64,000 bases of DNA from NCBI RefSeq assembly GCF_010894455.1, contig NZ_JAAIXY010000008.1:248001-312000 (forward strand). Direction: 5' to 3'. Of the stretch, positions 1 through 8,255 are shown in pieces. Position 1 is the first letter of the stretch; the number at the start of each line of letters is the position of its first letter. A program made the translations under genes and the position numbers. Origin of the DNA: Myxococcus eversor. Lineage in GTDB: Bacteria; Myxococcota; Myxococcia; Myxococcales; Myxococcaceae. The notes under the pieces are model-generated. The model had not been told where the DNA came from, searched no databases, and saw only the letters and a list, made by a program, of their open reading frames with translations.

Positions 1-7
1 ACGCTGG

Positions 8-29
8 AGGGGCACACTGGGGGCACATG
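8..29 (+). repeat. Putative left attachment site (imperfect repeat of int 3' end)
   Basis: These 22 bp match 40528-40549 at 20 positions (AGGGGCACA, two mismatches, GGGGGCACATG). Each copy itself contains two GGGGCACA direct repeats 11 bp apart. Strand-exchange cores are normally identical, so the true core would have to be one of the identical blocks of 9 or 11 bp. Confidence 0.4.
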
Positions 30-66
30 AGGCCAACTCCACCAGCTCAAGAAGCAGGGGGGAAGG

Positions 67-837
67 TCACACCGCGAGGGGCTTCAACAGCCCTGCTCGG
101 TCCAGCAGCTCGCGCACCTGCTCGGCCAGCGACACATGCTCCGGATTGCTCACAGTGAAGCGCTCGGGAGTGAGGACAATCAGCGTGCCCTTGTCCTCCA
201 CTGACTCGACACGCACTGGAGAGGGGAGGGGAGGCACCGTGCCGCGATGACGCGCGAGGTACGTTACCCATCCGACGTAGGGTGACTTCGGGACGCGCCG
301 AGGCTCGACCATGTCCCGATGGGAGTGCGACATGGCCACGCCCCAATCAGGCTCCCAGGACGTGGCGGTCACTCGCATCAATGAGGCAAGGACATCTCCC
401 GTGAGCACGCGGCCTGCATTCGCTCCTTGAATGGGCAAATCGAACAGCCAGAAGTTGCTGACTCGTACCGAACGGCCCCCGCACGTCACATCAAAACTGC
501 TGGCATCACGTTCATCGAGAACTCCGTTCCAGCCACGGAAGCGAAACCCCAGGTCCTCAATCACGCGGTCCTTGCCGCGACTAATCAACCGCTCCAGGTC
601 CTGCACATTCGGCTCAATAGAACGCCGAAGCGCATCGGTTCGTGACTTGCCCTGCTGGAACCATCGGGCAAACGAGGGGTCAACAGTGGGGAGCATCGAG
701 AGCAACGTCCCTGTGCGCACAGCGCATTCCCCCGCCAGTTCCTTGCGAGCCCCCCAGTAAGTTCCCAAGTAGTAAGTTTCGTTCACGGTCTGCGTCTCCT
801 CATGGGAGAGGGGGCGTAAAGACAACCTCGATTTCAT
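67..837 (-). CDS. Imm52-type immunity protein
   Basis: A 256-residue cytoplasmic-looking protein with no signal peptide. The N-terminal stretch with ETYYLGTYWG, followed by SFARWFQQGKSR, matches what I recall of the Imm52 family, which accompanies Tox-REase-5 toxins. Its start lies 38 bp inside the end of the toxin gene in another frame, so the pair is translationally coupled with the toxin first. It is inferred to bind and neutralise the nuclease tail of that neighbour. It is the leftmost gene of the prophage accessory block. Confidence 0.8.
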   Translation of the reverse strand: MKSRLSLRPLSHEETQTVNETYYLGTYWGARKELAGECAVRTGTLLSMLPTVDPSFARWFQQGKSRTDALRRSIEPNVQDLERLISRGKDRVIEDLGFRFRGWNGVLDERDASSFDVTCGGRSVRVSNFWLFDLPIQGANAGRVLTGDVLASLMRVTATSWEPDWGVAMSHSHRDMVEPRRVPKSPYVGWVTYLARHRGTVPPLPSPVRVESVEDKGTLIVLTPERFTVSNPEHVSLAEQVRELLDRAGLLKPLAV

Positions 838-2254
838 CTATGTTTCGGCCTCGCAAGAGCTGCCGAATGGCATCGGCGGCCTGCTTCTCCGCAACATGCC
901 AACGAATTGGCACACCCGAAGGCGCCTTTTCGACCTGTCTTTGGGCCTGCTGGATGAGCGCCTCCGCCCCTGAGTTCTTGAACCAGCGCTTCGGGTCGAG
1001 CCCCTCGAAGAACTTGGCATAGCCCGGTCCCTTCGCCTCCAGCAGCACGCGCTTCCCGTACCCATCGAACTTCACGCCTCCGCTGCCCTTGCCTACGCCA
1101 CCGACCCAGTATGCCTCGTCGGCAGTGTGCCCCGTGATTTGTTCCTGGTAGCGCCGCGCACGGGGGGACATGGACTCTTGGGCAGGTCCCCACTGGCCAG
1201 GCCCTTTCGACGGTGCCCCGCTCTTCGCGGCCGTACTCGCCCTCTGGAGGATGATGGCTGCGCCAGGCCCACCGCTCAGCACCGCCGCCGCGCGCCCCAC
1301 CGGCACCGCCACGCTCTCCATGGCGAGCACCCCTTGGGCGGACAGCGACAGCTTCGGCACTTCCGCCATGGCGAGCGAGGCGCCTTCCAACGTGCGTGTG
1401 GTGGCGGACACCGTGCCCCACGTGGCGACGATGTTCGTCACCAGCTTGGAGACGGCCTGCACCTGCTCGCCGCGCGGCATGTACTGGAAGCGCTCCAGGT
1501 ACTCGGGCGACGAGGCCAGCAGCGCCGCCACGGCGGCAGGCATGTGTCTCAGCGCCGCGAGGGTGTCCGCTGGTGACGTGGAGAGGAGCTGCCCCACCGC
1601 CAGCGCCAGCCCGACGAAAGCCTCTTCGGCTCCGTCCAGTGTGCGGCTCAGGTAGTCGGCATCGTCGTGGACGTCCGCGAAGGCGCCTTCTCCGGTCTCC
1701 TCCAGCCGCGCGTTCAGTTGTCGGAAGACACCGCCCTTGCCCGAGTAGAAGACGCCCAGCTCGAACTGGCCGGACCGGAAGCCACCGTCCTTCCACTCCA
1801 CGGTGCCCACGCGCTGCTGGGTCTGCCCGCTGCGCACCCACGCGAGGCAACCGTCAGGACGGAGGACCGCCAGTTGCGTGAAGCGCCCGACTCGCCGCAC
1901 CAGCTCGGCGCGCGACACTTCGCCCGCGGCGAGCACCTCGCGCAGCATGAAGCCCACCGCGACGCGTGCCGGGAACTGCCCCAGCGTCACGTCCTTGCCC
2001 GTCAGCGCCTCCAGCAGACGCGCGGCGTGTGTCGGCGTGAGCGAACTGCCAGCCACGGGACGTGCGTCTTGGTCCTCCAGCCCCGCGTCGCGAAGCAGCG
2101 TGTCGAACGCATCGCTTCGCTGTCCTCGGGAGTGCCCCCCTTCCCCGAGTAGTGCGGAACGCTGCTGGAAAGTGCTCCTGCGCGTCGAGGGTTCAACGCC
2201 AGCGCATCCCGTCACGAGGAGAGCGGCGCACAGCACCCAGAGGACAGCACGCAT
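800..2254 (-). CDS. Lipoprotein toxin with C-terminal Tox-REase-5 nuclease domain
   Basis: A 484-residue protein. Residues 1-17 form a lipoprotein signal with lipobox LVTGC, so the protein should be exported and lipid-anchored. The middle (about 50-340) is a helical region of unknown role. The last ~120 residues carry the Tox-REase-5 pattern: ITGHTADEAYWVGG, then KFDG and LLEAKG, which supply the Asp and Glu-x-Lys of a PD-(D/E)XK nuclease, and a WHVAE block near the end. The family belongs to bacterial polymorphic toxins that cut DNA or RNA of competitors. The immunity gene overlaps its 3' end. A lipid-anchored toxin suggests contact-dependent delivery, such as outer-membrane exchange, but that is inference. 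Confidence 0.85.
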   Translation of the reverse strand: MRAVLWVLCAALLVTGCAGVEPSTRRSTFQQRSALLGEGGHSRGQRSDAFDTLLRDAGLEDQDARPVAGSSLTPTHAARLLEALTGKDVTLGQFPARVAVGFMLREVLAAGEVSRAELVRRVGRFTQLAVLRPDGCLAWVRSGQTQQRVGTVEWKDGGFRSGQFELGVFYSGKGGVFRQLNARLEETGEGAFADVHDDADYLSRTLDGAEEAFVGLALAVGQLLSTSPADTLAALRHMPAAVAALLASSPEYLERFQYMPRGEQVQAVSKLVTNIVATWGTVSATTRTLEGASLAMAEVPKLSLSAQGVLAMESVAVPVGRAAAVLSGGPGAAIILQRASTAAKSGAPSKGPGQWGPAQESMSPRARRYQEQITGHTADEAYWVGGVGKGSGGVKFDGYGKRVLLEAKGPGYAKFFEGLDPKRWFKNSGAEALIQQAQRQVEKAPSGVPIRWHVAEKQAADAIRQLLRGRNIDEIEVVFTPPLP

Positions 2255-2384
2255 TCAGCACCCCCATGCCTCTCTCCAAGGGAGGCAAGTGGGTTGAATG
2301 CTGGCATTCCCGTCTGACAAACGGCTGGGAACCGACTGCGCGGCGGAATCTTACAACGTCACCCCGACATGCCTCGAAGCCCCG

Positions 2385-3341
2385 TCAGGGGAAGGTCACG
2401 TTGCTAATCGTCACCGTGCGCTGCCCATCGGCCTCCCACAGCTTGAAGGAGAAGGGGCCCCGTGCGGATTCGGCGGAGGCTTCTGCTTCAACCACCAAGC
2501 GCCCAATTCCACCCGATGCAATAGGTGACTCTTGCCATACTCGGAGCACCTTTAATTCAGTACCCTGGAGACCGCGCAGTGCAGCGCCTTTGGCGGTCCA
2601 TGGTTGATCTCCACGAAGGCCCGTCAGAAAGACTTCAAGGGCTACGCGTCCCGTCGAGCGGTAGCTCTGCACCTTGAAAGGCTGAAGCGCGCTCTTCGAG
2701 TCCGAAGAAATCGTCTTGGTCACATCCCGACCAGCCACGCCATTCACGTCGACTCCGCCAACCGCGAGCAACCCAGCGAGGCCCCCCGGGGCTCCATGCT
2801 CCGAAACCAAGCGCGCGCTTTCTTCCTGGCACCGCTGTGCCTCGGCTCGTGCTTCTTTGGTCTCCTGCCGGTATGACTCGACAGTTCGCGTGTTCCGATA
2901 CACCTCCACAACCGTGTCCGCACGCGCAGGGTGAGCCGTTAGCAAGATCGATGCGCTGGGAGGCGCTGCGCCATCACGGAATCTCACCGACAGGCGAAAC
3001 TTTTCCCCAGGAATCACCTTCGCAGAAGGGACGAGTCGCATCGTCATGCGGCCCACATCGACAATTGAGAAAACACCCCTCTCGTCTAAGTCGACCCCTT
3101 CTTGAGCCAGCTCAGAGTCAAAGAGAAGCATCGTAGACAAGCCAGGGCTGACAGCAACCTCGACTAACGCTCCGGAATCATCCGGCCCCAATTCAATGCG
3201 CCGAGCACCACCGCCGGAGGCCGTGTTTCCCTGTGCCGCCGCACCTCCAGCAAAGAGCAAGAGCCCAAGGAAAACGACCGCTGATGTTGCATGCATCCGT
3301 CCGGAACTCCCTCGTGTGGCATCTCGCGCACGCTGCGTCAC
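2385..3341 (-). CDS. DUF2381 / Myxococcus paralogous family TIGR02268 secreted protein
   Basis: A 318-residue protein whose start GTG overlaps the kinase stop (GTGA), so it is coupled to the upstream kinase. An internal ATG at codon 16 begins a clean signal peptide (VVFLGLLLFAGGAAA) and may be the real start. The body has the family pattern: a beta-rich N-terminal half with GVFSIVDVGRMTMRLVP, a charged coiled-coil segment near 155-180 (YRQETKEARAEAQRCQEES), and a C-terminal beta domain. The molecular function is unknown. The family is expanded in myxobacteria and, as here, is often next to Ser/Thr kinases. It may be a periplasmic partner or sensor for the kinase. Confidence 0.85.
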   Translation of the reverse strand: MTQRARDATRGSSGRMHATSAVVFLGLLLFAGGAAAQGNTASGGGARRIELGPDDSGALVEVAVSPGLSTMLLFDSELAQEGVDLDERGVFSIVDVGRMTMRLVPSAKVIPGEKFRLSVRFRDGAAPPSASILLTAHPARADTVVEVYRNTRTVESYRQETKEARAEAQRCQEESARLVSEHGAPGGLAGLLAVGGVDVNGVAGRDVTKTISSDSKSALQPFKVQSYRSTGRVALEVFLTGLRGDQPWTAKGAALRGLQGTELKVLRVWQESPIASGGIGRLVVEAEASAESARGPFSFKLWEADGQRTVTISNVTFP

Positions 3342-5173
3342 TCAAACTCGTCCACCGCCCTGACGTCCCCTGTCGTAAAGACACGAGCCGAAGTCGGGCT
3401 GTCATCACCCGGCTCCCTCTCCAGCCCCTTCACCAAGGATCCCGACAGGAGTTCCAGGCACACGGGGAAGCTCTTTCCATCGCTGGTACGCGCACGGGTG
3501 AACCGCCCATAAACGCGGTCACTCACAGTAAGCCTCCCTGAGAATGTCGCATCCGGAATGCGCTTCCACTTGCCGAGGAGCCGCATTTCAGTCGGGCCAT
3601 CAGTCACCGTGATGATCTTTGGCTTATTAACAAGGAAGGTAACGCCCCAATGATCCTCCACCTTGACGCCCCACTTCTCCATTGCCTCAACGGCTCCGGG
3701 CGGACACTCCTCCGGAGGGGGAGGCGGCCGCACCTGCACGCCGGGGCAACCCAAAGCCGTGCATGCCGCTGCCGTGGCAATGGCCCTGCTCATGATGCCC
3801 GTACCCTTCGTCACGGGCTTCGGTGGCGTCGCGGTTTCGGTCTTCTCCATCATCACAGTTGTGGCCTCGGGAAGCATCGCGGGAACGGCGACGACCGCAG
3901 GGGTGGCCTCCATTCCGATGGAGGGAGATGCGGCCCGGACAGCTTGAGACGAACTCCCAATGCGCGCTACTTCCTGACGGGTCAGTACGGCCTCCTCTAC
4001 GCGTGACGTCCACCAGTTCCACAGGGCCCCTACCGCGACGAGCACCACTGCCAGGGCCATGGCTGCCCAGGTCCAAGCGGGGCGCACTGTCCGCGACACG
4101 TGCTCCGTCGTGGGAGCGCTCTCCTCGGGTGCTTGTACCTCGCACGCTGGCGGGGGCTCTTGCCTTACCACCTGGGGACGCTTGCCTCGCCGGGGCCTTT
4201 GAATGAGGGAGTGCAGCCACCTGTCGTGAGTGTCCCGCTCACCCTCGGTCGTGGCTGAGTCATCGCTGTAGGAGTCGCACAGCGGCACGTCCCACGCCGC
4301 GTCCGCGTCGCGAAGAACCTCCTCCAGTGCCACGCGAAGGGCCTGCGCGCTGGGGACCCGCGTCGCGGGAGTCTTCTCCATCAGCCGCATACACGCGTCA
4401 CTCAGTGCCACGGGCACGCGCTCGTTCACCTCACGCGGCGTCCTCGGCACGGTGGCGATAACGGCTTCGTCGCGAAGGTCGTCCTCCGGTCCCTCGAAAG
4501 GAACGCGCGCAGTGAGCAGCCCGTAGAAAACGAGTCCCAACGCCCACAGGTCGTCCGAGGGCGTGGGTTCAAATCTGGTCCGGGAACCGCCTCTATTTTG
4601 CCGGATGTGCATCCTCGCCTCCGGGGAGCGATACTGCGGTGTCCCGGGAGGGAGGTTGCCCGAGGTAATTTCCCGCGCGCCCTCGTAGTCGCCTATGCCG
4701 AAGTCCACCAGCTTGGCCGCGCCATCCGAGGTGCGGACCATGATGTTGGACTCCTTGACGTCGCGATGAAGGGCACCCGCTCCATGGGCCGCCTCCAATG
4801 CTCGCGCCACGTCCAGCACCACCCTGGCAACCTGACGGGCGGAAGGGTTCTCCTCACTGGCCCACGCATCGAGCTGGCGCCCCTCCACGTACTCCATCGC
4901 GATGAAGGCGAACTCCGGTGACGCCGTGGGCCAGAACCCGAAGCCGAGAATGCCGACCACGTTGGGGTGATTGAGGCGAAGGAGGATGGAGACTTCGCGC
5001 TCGACCCGCTCTCCCACCCGCTTCAAGTCCAGGAGCTTCAATGCGGCGGGCTGCCCATCGCACCGCGCGAGGTACACGGCGCCAAAGCCACCGCTGCCCA
5101 GGGGCCGCTCCACCGTGTAGCCCACCACCTGGGAGCCGGGCGCCAGCATCGCGAGGGACGGCCCGTTCCTCAT
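3338..5173 (-). CDS. Transmembrane Hanks-type Ser/Thr protein kinase
   Basis: A 611-residue kinase. The N-terminal catalytic domain (about 15-295) has the glycine loop LGSGGFG at 25-31, Lys46 in AALK, HRDVKESN at 136-143, DFG at 157-159, and GTPQYRSPEA in the activation segment, so it should be active. A basic, proline-rich linker leads to one membrane helix at about 366-388. The remaining ~220 residues form an extracytoplasmic domain with a CPPGAVEAMEKWGV segment and a beta-rich end. It is the first gene of a two-gene unit with the DUF2381 protein. The ATG is preceded by GAAGGA at good spacing. Substrates are unknown. Confidence 0.92.
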   Translation of the reverse strand: MRNGPSLAMLAPGSQVVGYTVERPLGSGGFGAVYLARCDGQPAALKLLDLKRVGERVEREVSILLRLNHPNVVGILGFGFWPTASPEFAFIAMEYVEGRQLDAWASEENPSARQVARVVLDVARALEAAHGAGALHRDVKESNIMVRTSDGAAKLVDFGIGDYEGAREITSGNLPPGTPQYRSPEARMHIRQNRGGSRTRFEPTPSDDLWALGLVFYGLLTARVPFEGPEDDLRDEAVIATVPRTPREVNERVPVALSDACMRLMEKTPATRVPSAQALRVALEEVLRDADAAWDVPLCDSYSDDSATTEGERDTHDRWLHSLIQRPRRGKRPQVVRQEPPPACEVQAPEESAPTTEHVSRTVRPAWTWAAMALAVVLVAVGALWNWWTSRVEEAVLTRQEVARIGSSSQAVRAASPSIGMEATPAVVAVPAMLPEATTVMMEKTETATPPKPVTKGTGIMSRAIATAAACTALGCPGVQVRPPPPPEECPPGAVEAMEKWGVKVEDHWGVTFLVNKPKIITVTDGPTEMRLLGKWKRIPDATFSGRLTVSDRVYGRFTRARTSDGKSFPVCLELLSGSLVKGLEREPGDDSPTSARVFTTGDVRAVDEFE

Positions 5174-5372
5174 GGCGTCCTTCTCCCGGCTCTCACGGTG
5201 TCGCTCTCTTGCATTCGCTTGCCTCCCAGCGGGCGGCGAACGCTACCAGACGCATCACCCAACGTGGAGTCCATCCTCGCGAAGCCAGAGCAGCGCAGGA
5301 CGTACTAGGTCCAACGCTGGGCGCGTGACTCTAGGGATTCAATTCTGAGGCGCTTTCGGCTACACAGGAGCG

Positions 5373-5726
5373 ATGAAGGCAGCCACGTCCCTTCCCACTT
5401 CTCCCTCACCACTCCCCATCGTCATTGGTTGCGCCGCTCGCGTCGCTCGCAAACGCCTGGGATTGACACAGGCCGAAGTAGCCCGGCGCGTGGGGATTGT
5501 CCTCACTGTCTACAACCGCTTGGAGCGAGGGAAGATGCAGCCCAGCGTCTCGACACTTCACCGACTTTGCGAGGTGCTGGACGCGTCGCCCAACGAGCTG
5601 ATGGGCCACTCGCCGACGTTGCCTCCAGACGAGGACCTGCCAGCGCGACGTCGGCTCTTTTTTCACGTGCGCCAATTGGACGACGCTCGGGTAAGAGCCA
5701 TCCTCGAACTCATCTCTCCTCGGTGA
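5373..5726 (+). CDS. XRE-family helix-turn-helix regulator (first of tandem pair)
   Basis: A 117-residue protein. The HTH spans about 18-75 (RKRLGLTQAEVARRVGIVLT, NRLERGK, LHRLCEVLD), followed by a short C-terminal helix. The ATG follows CAGGAGCG. It is divergent from the kinase at 3338-5173, with a 199-bp shared upstream region that shows no clear operator. It lies 6 bp before a close paralogue. It could be the prophage repressor or a local regulator of the accessory genes. Confidence 0.85.
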   Translation: MKAATSLPTSPSPLPIVIGCAARVARKRLGLTQAEVARRVGIVLTVYNRLERGKMQPSVSTLHRLCEVLDASPNELMGHSPTLPPDEDLPARRRLFFHVRQLDDARVRAILELISPR

Positions 5727-5732
5727 AGGCAT

Positions 5733-6092
5733 ATGAATGAAGAACTCGCGGTAACCATCGGCGTGGCGGCCCGTGAGGCGCGCGAGAAGCTGGGGCTGAC
5801 ACGGGCCGAGGTGGCCGAGCGCGTGGGGCTCGTGCATGCCGTCTACAACCGATTGGAGCGCGGGAAGATGCTGCCCAGCGTTCCCTCCCTCTTCCGACTC
5901 TGCGCGGAGTTGCACGTGTCCCCCGAGGTGCTGATGGGCCTGACGCCACCAGGAGCAGGCAAGAAGGCGCAGCGCACTCCCCCTCGTGAGGAGGAGACAC
6001 CCGAGCTGCGCCGCCTTCTCTCTCTGGCGCGGAAGCTGAACGAGGAGAAGCTCGACGCCCTCGTTCACGTGGCCACCGCCCTGTCGCGCTAG
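5733..6092 (+). CDS. XRE-family helix-turn-helix regulator (second of tandem pair)
   Basis: A 119-residue paralogue of the gene before it, sharing the pattern AREAREKLGLTRAEVAERVG, YNRLERGKMLPSV and a C-terminal LxxLARKLNEEKLDAL helix that could dimerise. The start lies 6 bp downstream of the previous stop, so the two are probably co-transcribed. The end overlaps the pseudokinase stop by 4 bp on the opposite strand. Tandem duplicated regulators could form heterodimers; which one, if either, maintains lysogeny cannot be told from sequence. Confidence 0.85.
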   Translation: MNEELAVTIGVAAREAREKLGLTRAEVAERVGLVHAVYNRLERGKMLPSVPSLFRLCAELHVSPEVLMGLTPPGAGKKAQRTPPREEETPELRRLLSLARKLNEEKLDALVHVATALSR

Positions 6093-7252
6093 CCCTTCTT
6101 CGCGAGCGCGAGCAGCTCGTGCTCCTCCAACCCCTCGGGATAGATGCCGACCTCACCGAACTCCACCATCTCGCGCTGGGCTCCGCCCTCCGCGACGACG
6201 CGGCGCACCTCCTCCAGTGCGTCCTGGCGCCCATAGCCTGGGTGACGCTTGGCCAAGGCCGCCCGCAGCACGTCACGCATGTCCGCCGCCGTGGCGAAGC
6301 GCTCCTCGGGGACGACACGCAAGGCGGTGTGCAGAATTGCCTTCACGTCCGGGGCTAGACTCTTCACCGCGCGCTCGACGTCCTCCGGACCGAAGCTGGC
6401 GAGCAGCGTCCTCATCTGCGTCAGTGGCAGGGAGGGAAGGTACTCGGGGACGAGTCGGCGCATGCCCTCGGGCGGTGACGGCACGTCCTCGACGTCGAAG
6501 AGGTGCGTGCCCGTCAGCAACTCCACGAGCAGCACGCCCAGGCTGAAGACGTCGGAGCGCGGGGACAGAGGGGCACGCTCCAGGTACTCGGGCGAGGCAT
6601 AGGCGACGTCGCCCCGTACCAGACTCGCGGGCGACTCGGTGCGCCCCACCAGCAGCGAAAAGGACGCGCCGAAGTTGGCCAGCTTCACCTCCCCGTGGGC
6701 ACCCACGAAGACATGCCGGGGATTGACGTCGCGGTGGATGATGCCCAGCGGCTTTCCGTCCTCCCCCTTCAACGTGTGGGCGTAGTGCAGGGCTTCCGCC
6801 AGCTCGACACCCGAATAGAGGGCGAAGGCTTCCGAGACAGGCTTGCCGCGCACCACGCCCGCGCTCACCAGCGTCTCCAAGGAAGGGCCGTCCACGTACT
6901 CCATGACGACGTGGGGCGAGTCCTGGTGAATCTTCAGGTGGAACACCTGGGCAATGCCGGGGTGGTTCAGGCGGAAGGCCAGCTGAATCTCATCCGAGAG
7001 ACGCCGACGCTCCGCGTACGTTGGAGGGCTCGGCAAACGCCGCACAAGGCAGAGGCCTGGAAGCGTCTCTTCCTGCGCGTAGCGGTGGGCCAAGAGCAGC
7101 GTGTCCCCTGTCTGCATGTGGGCCAGCGTGCGGACGGCCTCGTACCGGACGCCTCCCACTTTGAAGAGGGGCTGGGGCGCATCTGGCGTCGGGGGATAGG
7201 ACGTACGACGTGACTTGGGGACGGTATTGCCACTGTTCTTAGGGGGAGGCAT
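6089..7252 (-). CDS. Kinase-like protein, predicted pseudokinase
   Basis: A 387-residue cytoplasmic protein with a kinase fold: HRDVNPRHVF in the catalytic loop, AYASPEYLE in the P+1 region, and SDVFSLGVLLVELLTG. Two hallmarks are missing. The glycine loop is replaced by LAHMQTGDT, and the DFG triplet reads NFG, so Mg-ATP coordination should be lost. I chose the ATG at 7252 (GAGG 6 nt upstream) because the longer reading from the GTG at 7327 starts inside a terminator hairpin. No membrane segment is present. It is probably a regulatory scaffold or a decoy partner of the active kinase nearby; this is inference. Confidence 0.85.
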   Translation of the reverse strand: MPPPKNSGNTVPKSRRTSYPPTPDAPQPLFKVGGVRYEAVRTLAHMQTGDTLLLAHRYAQEETLPGLCLVRRLPSPPTYAERRRLSDEIQLAFRLNHPGIAQVFHLKIHQDSPHVVMEYVDGPSLETLVSAGVVRGKPVSEAFALYSGVELAEALHYAHTLKGEDGKPLGIIHRDVNPRHVFVGAHGEVKLANFGASFSLLVGRTESPASLVRGDVAYASPEYLERAPLSPRSDVFSLGVLLVELLTGTHLFDVEDVPSPPEGMRRLVPEYLPSLPLTQMRTLLASFGPEDVERAVKSLAPDVKAILHTALRVVPEERFATAADMRDVLRAALAKRHPGYGRQDALEEVRRVVAEGGAQREMVEFGEVGIYPEGLEEHELLALAKKG

Positions 7253-7317
7253 GAGTCCTCGGGAGCAAGAGGGGCAATGCACTGACGCTCCCGAGGATTC
7301 TCGGCAGGAATCACCTG

Positions 7318-7342
7318 AAAAGTCCACGATTCAGGGACTTTT
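7318..7342. terminator. Bidirectional Rho-independent terminator
   Basis: AAAAGTCC, a 9-nt loop, and GGACTTTT form a perfect 8-bp stem with an A tract on one side and a T tract on the other, so it can work in both directions. It lies 14 bp beyond the stop of the last late gene and upstream of the pseudokinase start, and it separates the late operon from the accessory block. Confidence 0.8.
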
Positions 7343-7355
7343 TAGATTCCGGCCT

Positions 7356-7655
7356 TCAACGGGCAAGCTTCGCCACGGTGAATCCCAGGCCCGCCCCGAG
7401 GGCGAGCGCCACGAGCACCTTCACCAGCGGCGCGTCTCCCGCGTGCTGGCGCAGCTCCTCGTTCTCGACCTGGAGGCGACGCACCTCCCGGGCCGTGTCG
7501 AGGCACGCTCTCGTGGACAGCCAACACCCCTCGGAGACTTCCACCACGCGCCCATCCTGGAGCGTCACGGTGGCACGCTCGACGTCCAGCACCTCGTCCT
7601 CGGCACGCACCGGCCCCGCGAGCACCAAGGCCAGCACCAAGCCAAACCACCTCAC
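7356..7655 (-). CDS. Small exported coiled-coil protein with C-terminal membrane helix (lysis-type)
   Basis: A 99-residue protein with a cleavable-looking signal peptide (GLVLALVLAGPVRA, 5-18), a heptad-rich helix around 55-72 (REVRRLQVENEELRQ), and a C-terminal membrane helix (VKVLVALALGAGLGFTVAKL). The position at the end of the late operon, just after a holin-like gene (4-bp start/stop overlap), suggests a lysis or spanin-type role. No family was recognised. Confidence 0.7.
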   Translation of the reverse strand: MRWFGLVLALVLAGPVRAEDEVLDVERATVTLQDGRVVEVSEGCWLSTRACLDTAREVRRLQVENEELRQHAGDAPLVKVLVALALGAGLGFTVAKLAR

Positions 7656-8158
7656 AGCTTGCGGCCCTTGTGGAGCTGCTCCAGGACGGCCACCGCCGCC
7701 GCCTTGCCGGCAATCTCCCCGGCGGCCAGCTCTCCCGCCTCCTCGGCCTTGCGCACCACCTCGTCACCGAAGAGGAGCGCCTTCAGCACGGAGAAGCCAC
7801 CCGCCGCTCCCAGGCCGATGCCCAGGGCCTTCAGGAGCAGCGTCCAGGTGAAGGACTCACCCGCCACCAGCGCGTTGGCCACGGCGCCCGCCACGGCCAC
7901 CAGCAGCGCCAGCACCGCCCCCGCGCGCGAGGACGTTAGCCACGGGAAGAGCGTGCCGCCGAAGCGGCGCAGCGCGTAGACGACGGCCACCACCGCGAGG
8001 GACGCGACGAGGGCCCAGTTGCGAGACGTCACCGCGTCGAACACGAGGCGCGCGAACTCCTCGATGCGGCTCGGGTCCGGTACGACAGGCGACTCGGCGG
8101 CCAGGGCGGTAGACGCGAGCAGGAGGGACGCGGCCAGGAGCAAAGAGGGACGGGGCAT
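7652..8158 (-). CDS. Holin-like membrane protein
   Basis: A 168-residue protein from the ATG at 8158, which has GAAAGG upstream; an in-frame ATG at 8191 gives 179 residues and is nearer the upstream repeat element. It has a signal peptide (SLLLAASLLLASTALA), then three hydrophobic helices (WALVASLAVVAVVYAL; AGAVLALLVAVAGAVANALV; LLLKALGIGLGAAGGF), and a charged C-terminal helix. A small multi-helix protein at the end of a phage late operon is typical of holins. No endolysin is recognisable beside it. Confidence 0.65.
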   Translation of the reverse strand: MPRPSLLLAASLLLASTALAAESPVVPDPSRIEEFARLVFDAVTSRNWALVASLAVVAVVYALRRFGGTLFPWLTSSRAGAVLALLVAVAGAVANALVAGESFTWTLLLKALGIGLGAAGGFSVLKALLFGDEVVRKAEEAGELAAGEIAGKAAAVAVLEQLHKGRKL

Positions 8159-8214
8159 GGTGAGCCTTTCGAGCGGGGCTCGCGGCGCCATGCCGCACAG
8201 CTCCCGCTCTCCCT

Positions 8215-8240
8215 CTCTTCAATGGGGACACTTTCCAGCC
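8215..8240 (-). repeat. Start-associated repeat, copy 1
   Basis: On the minus strand the core reads GGAAAGTGTCCCCATTGA, followed by a purine run. It lies in the 64-bp gap between the tail-tip gene and the holin-like gene. The distance from CCCCAT to the ATG at 8191 is 30 nt, longer than in most copies. Confidence 0.8.
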
Positions 8241-8255
8241 GTGGCCCAAGCGCCC

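Noticed and set aside
7252..7327. Upstream extension of the pseudokinase to a GTG
   Set aside because: The GTG lies in the terminator hairpin and has no ribosome-binding site; the ATG at 7252 has one.
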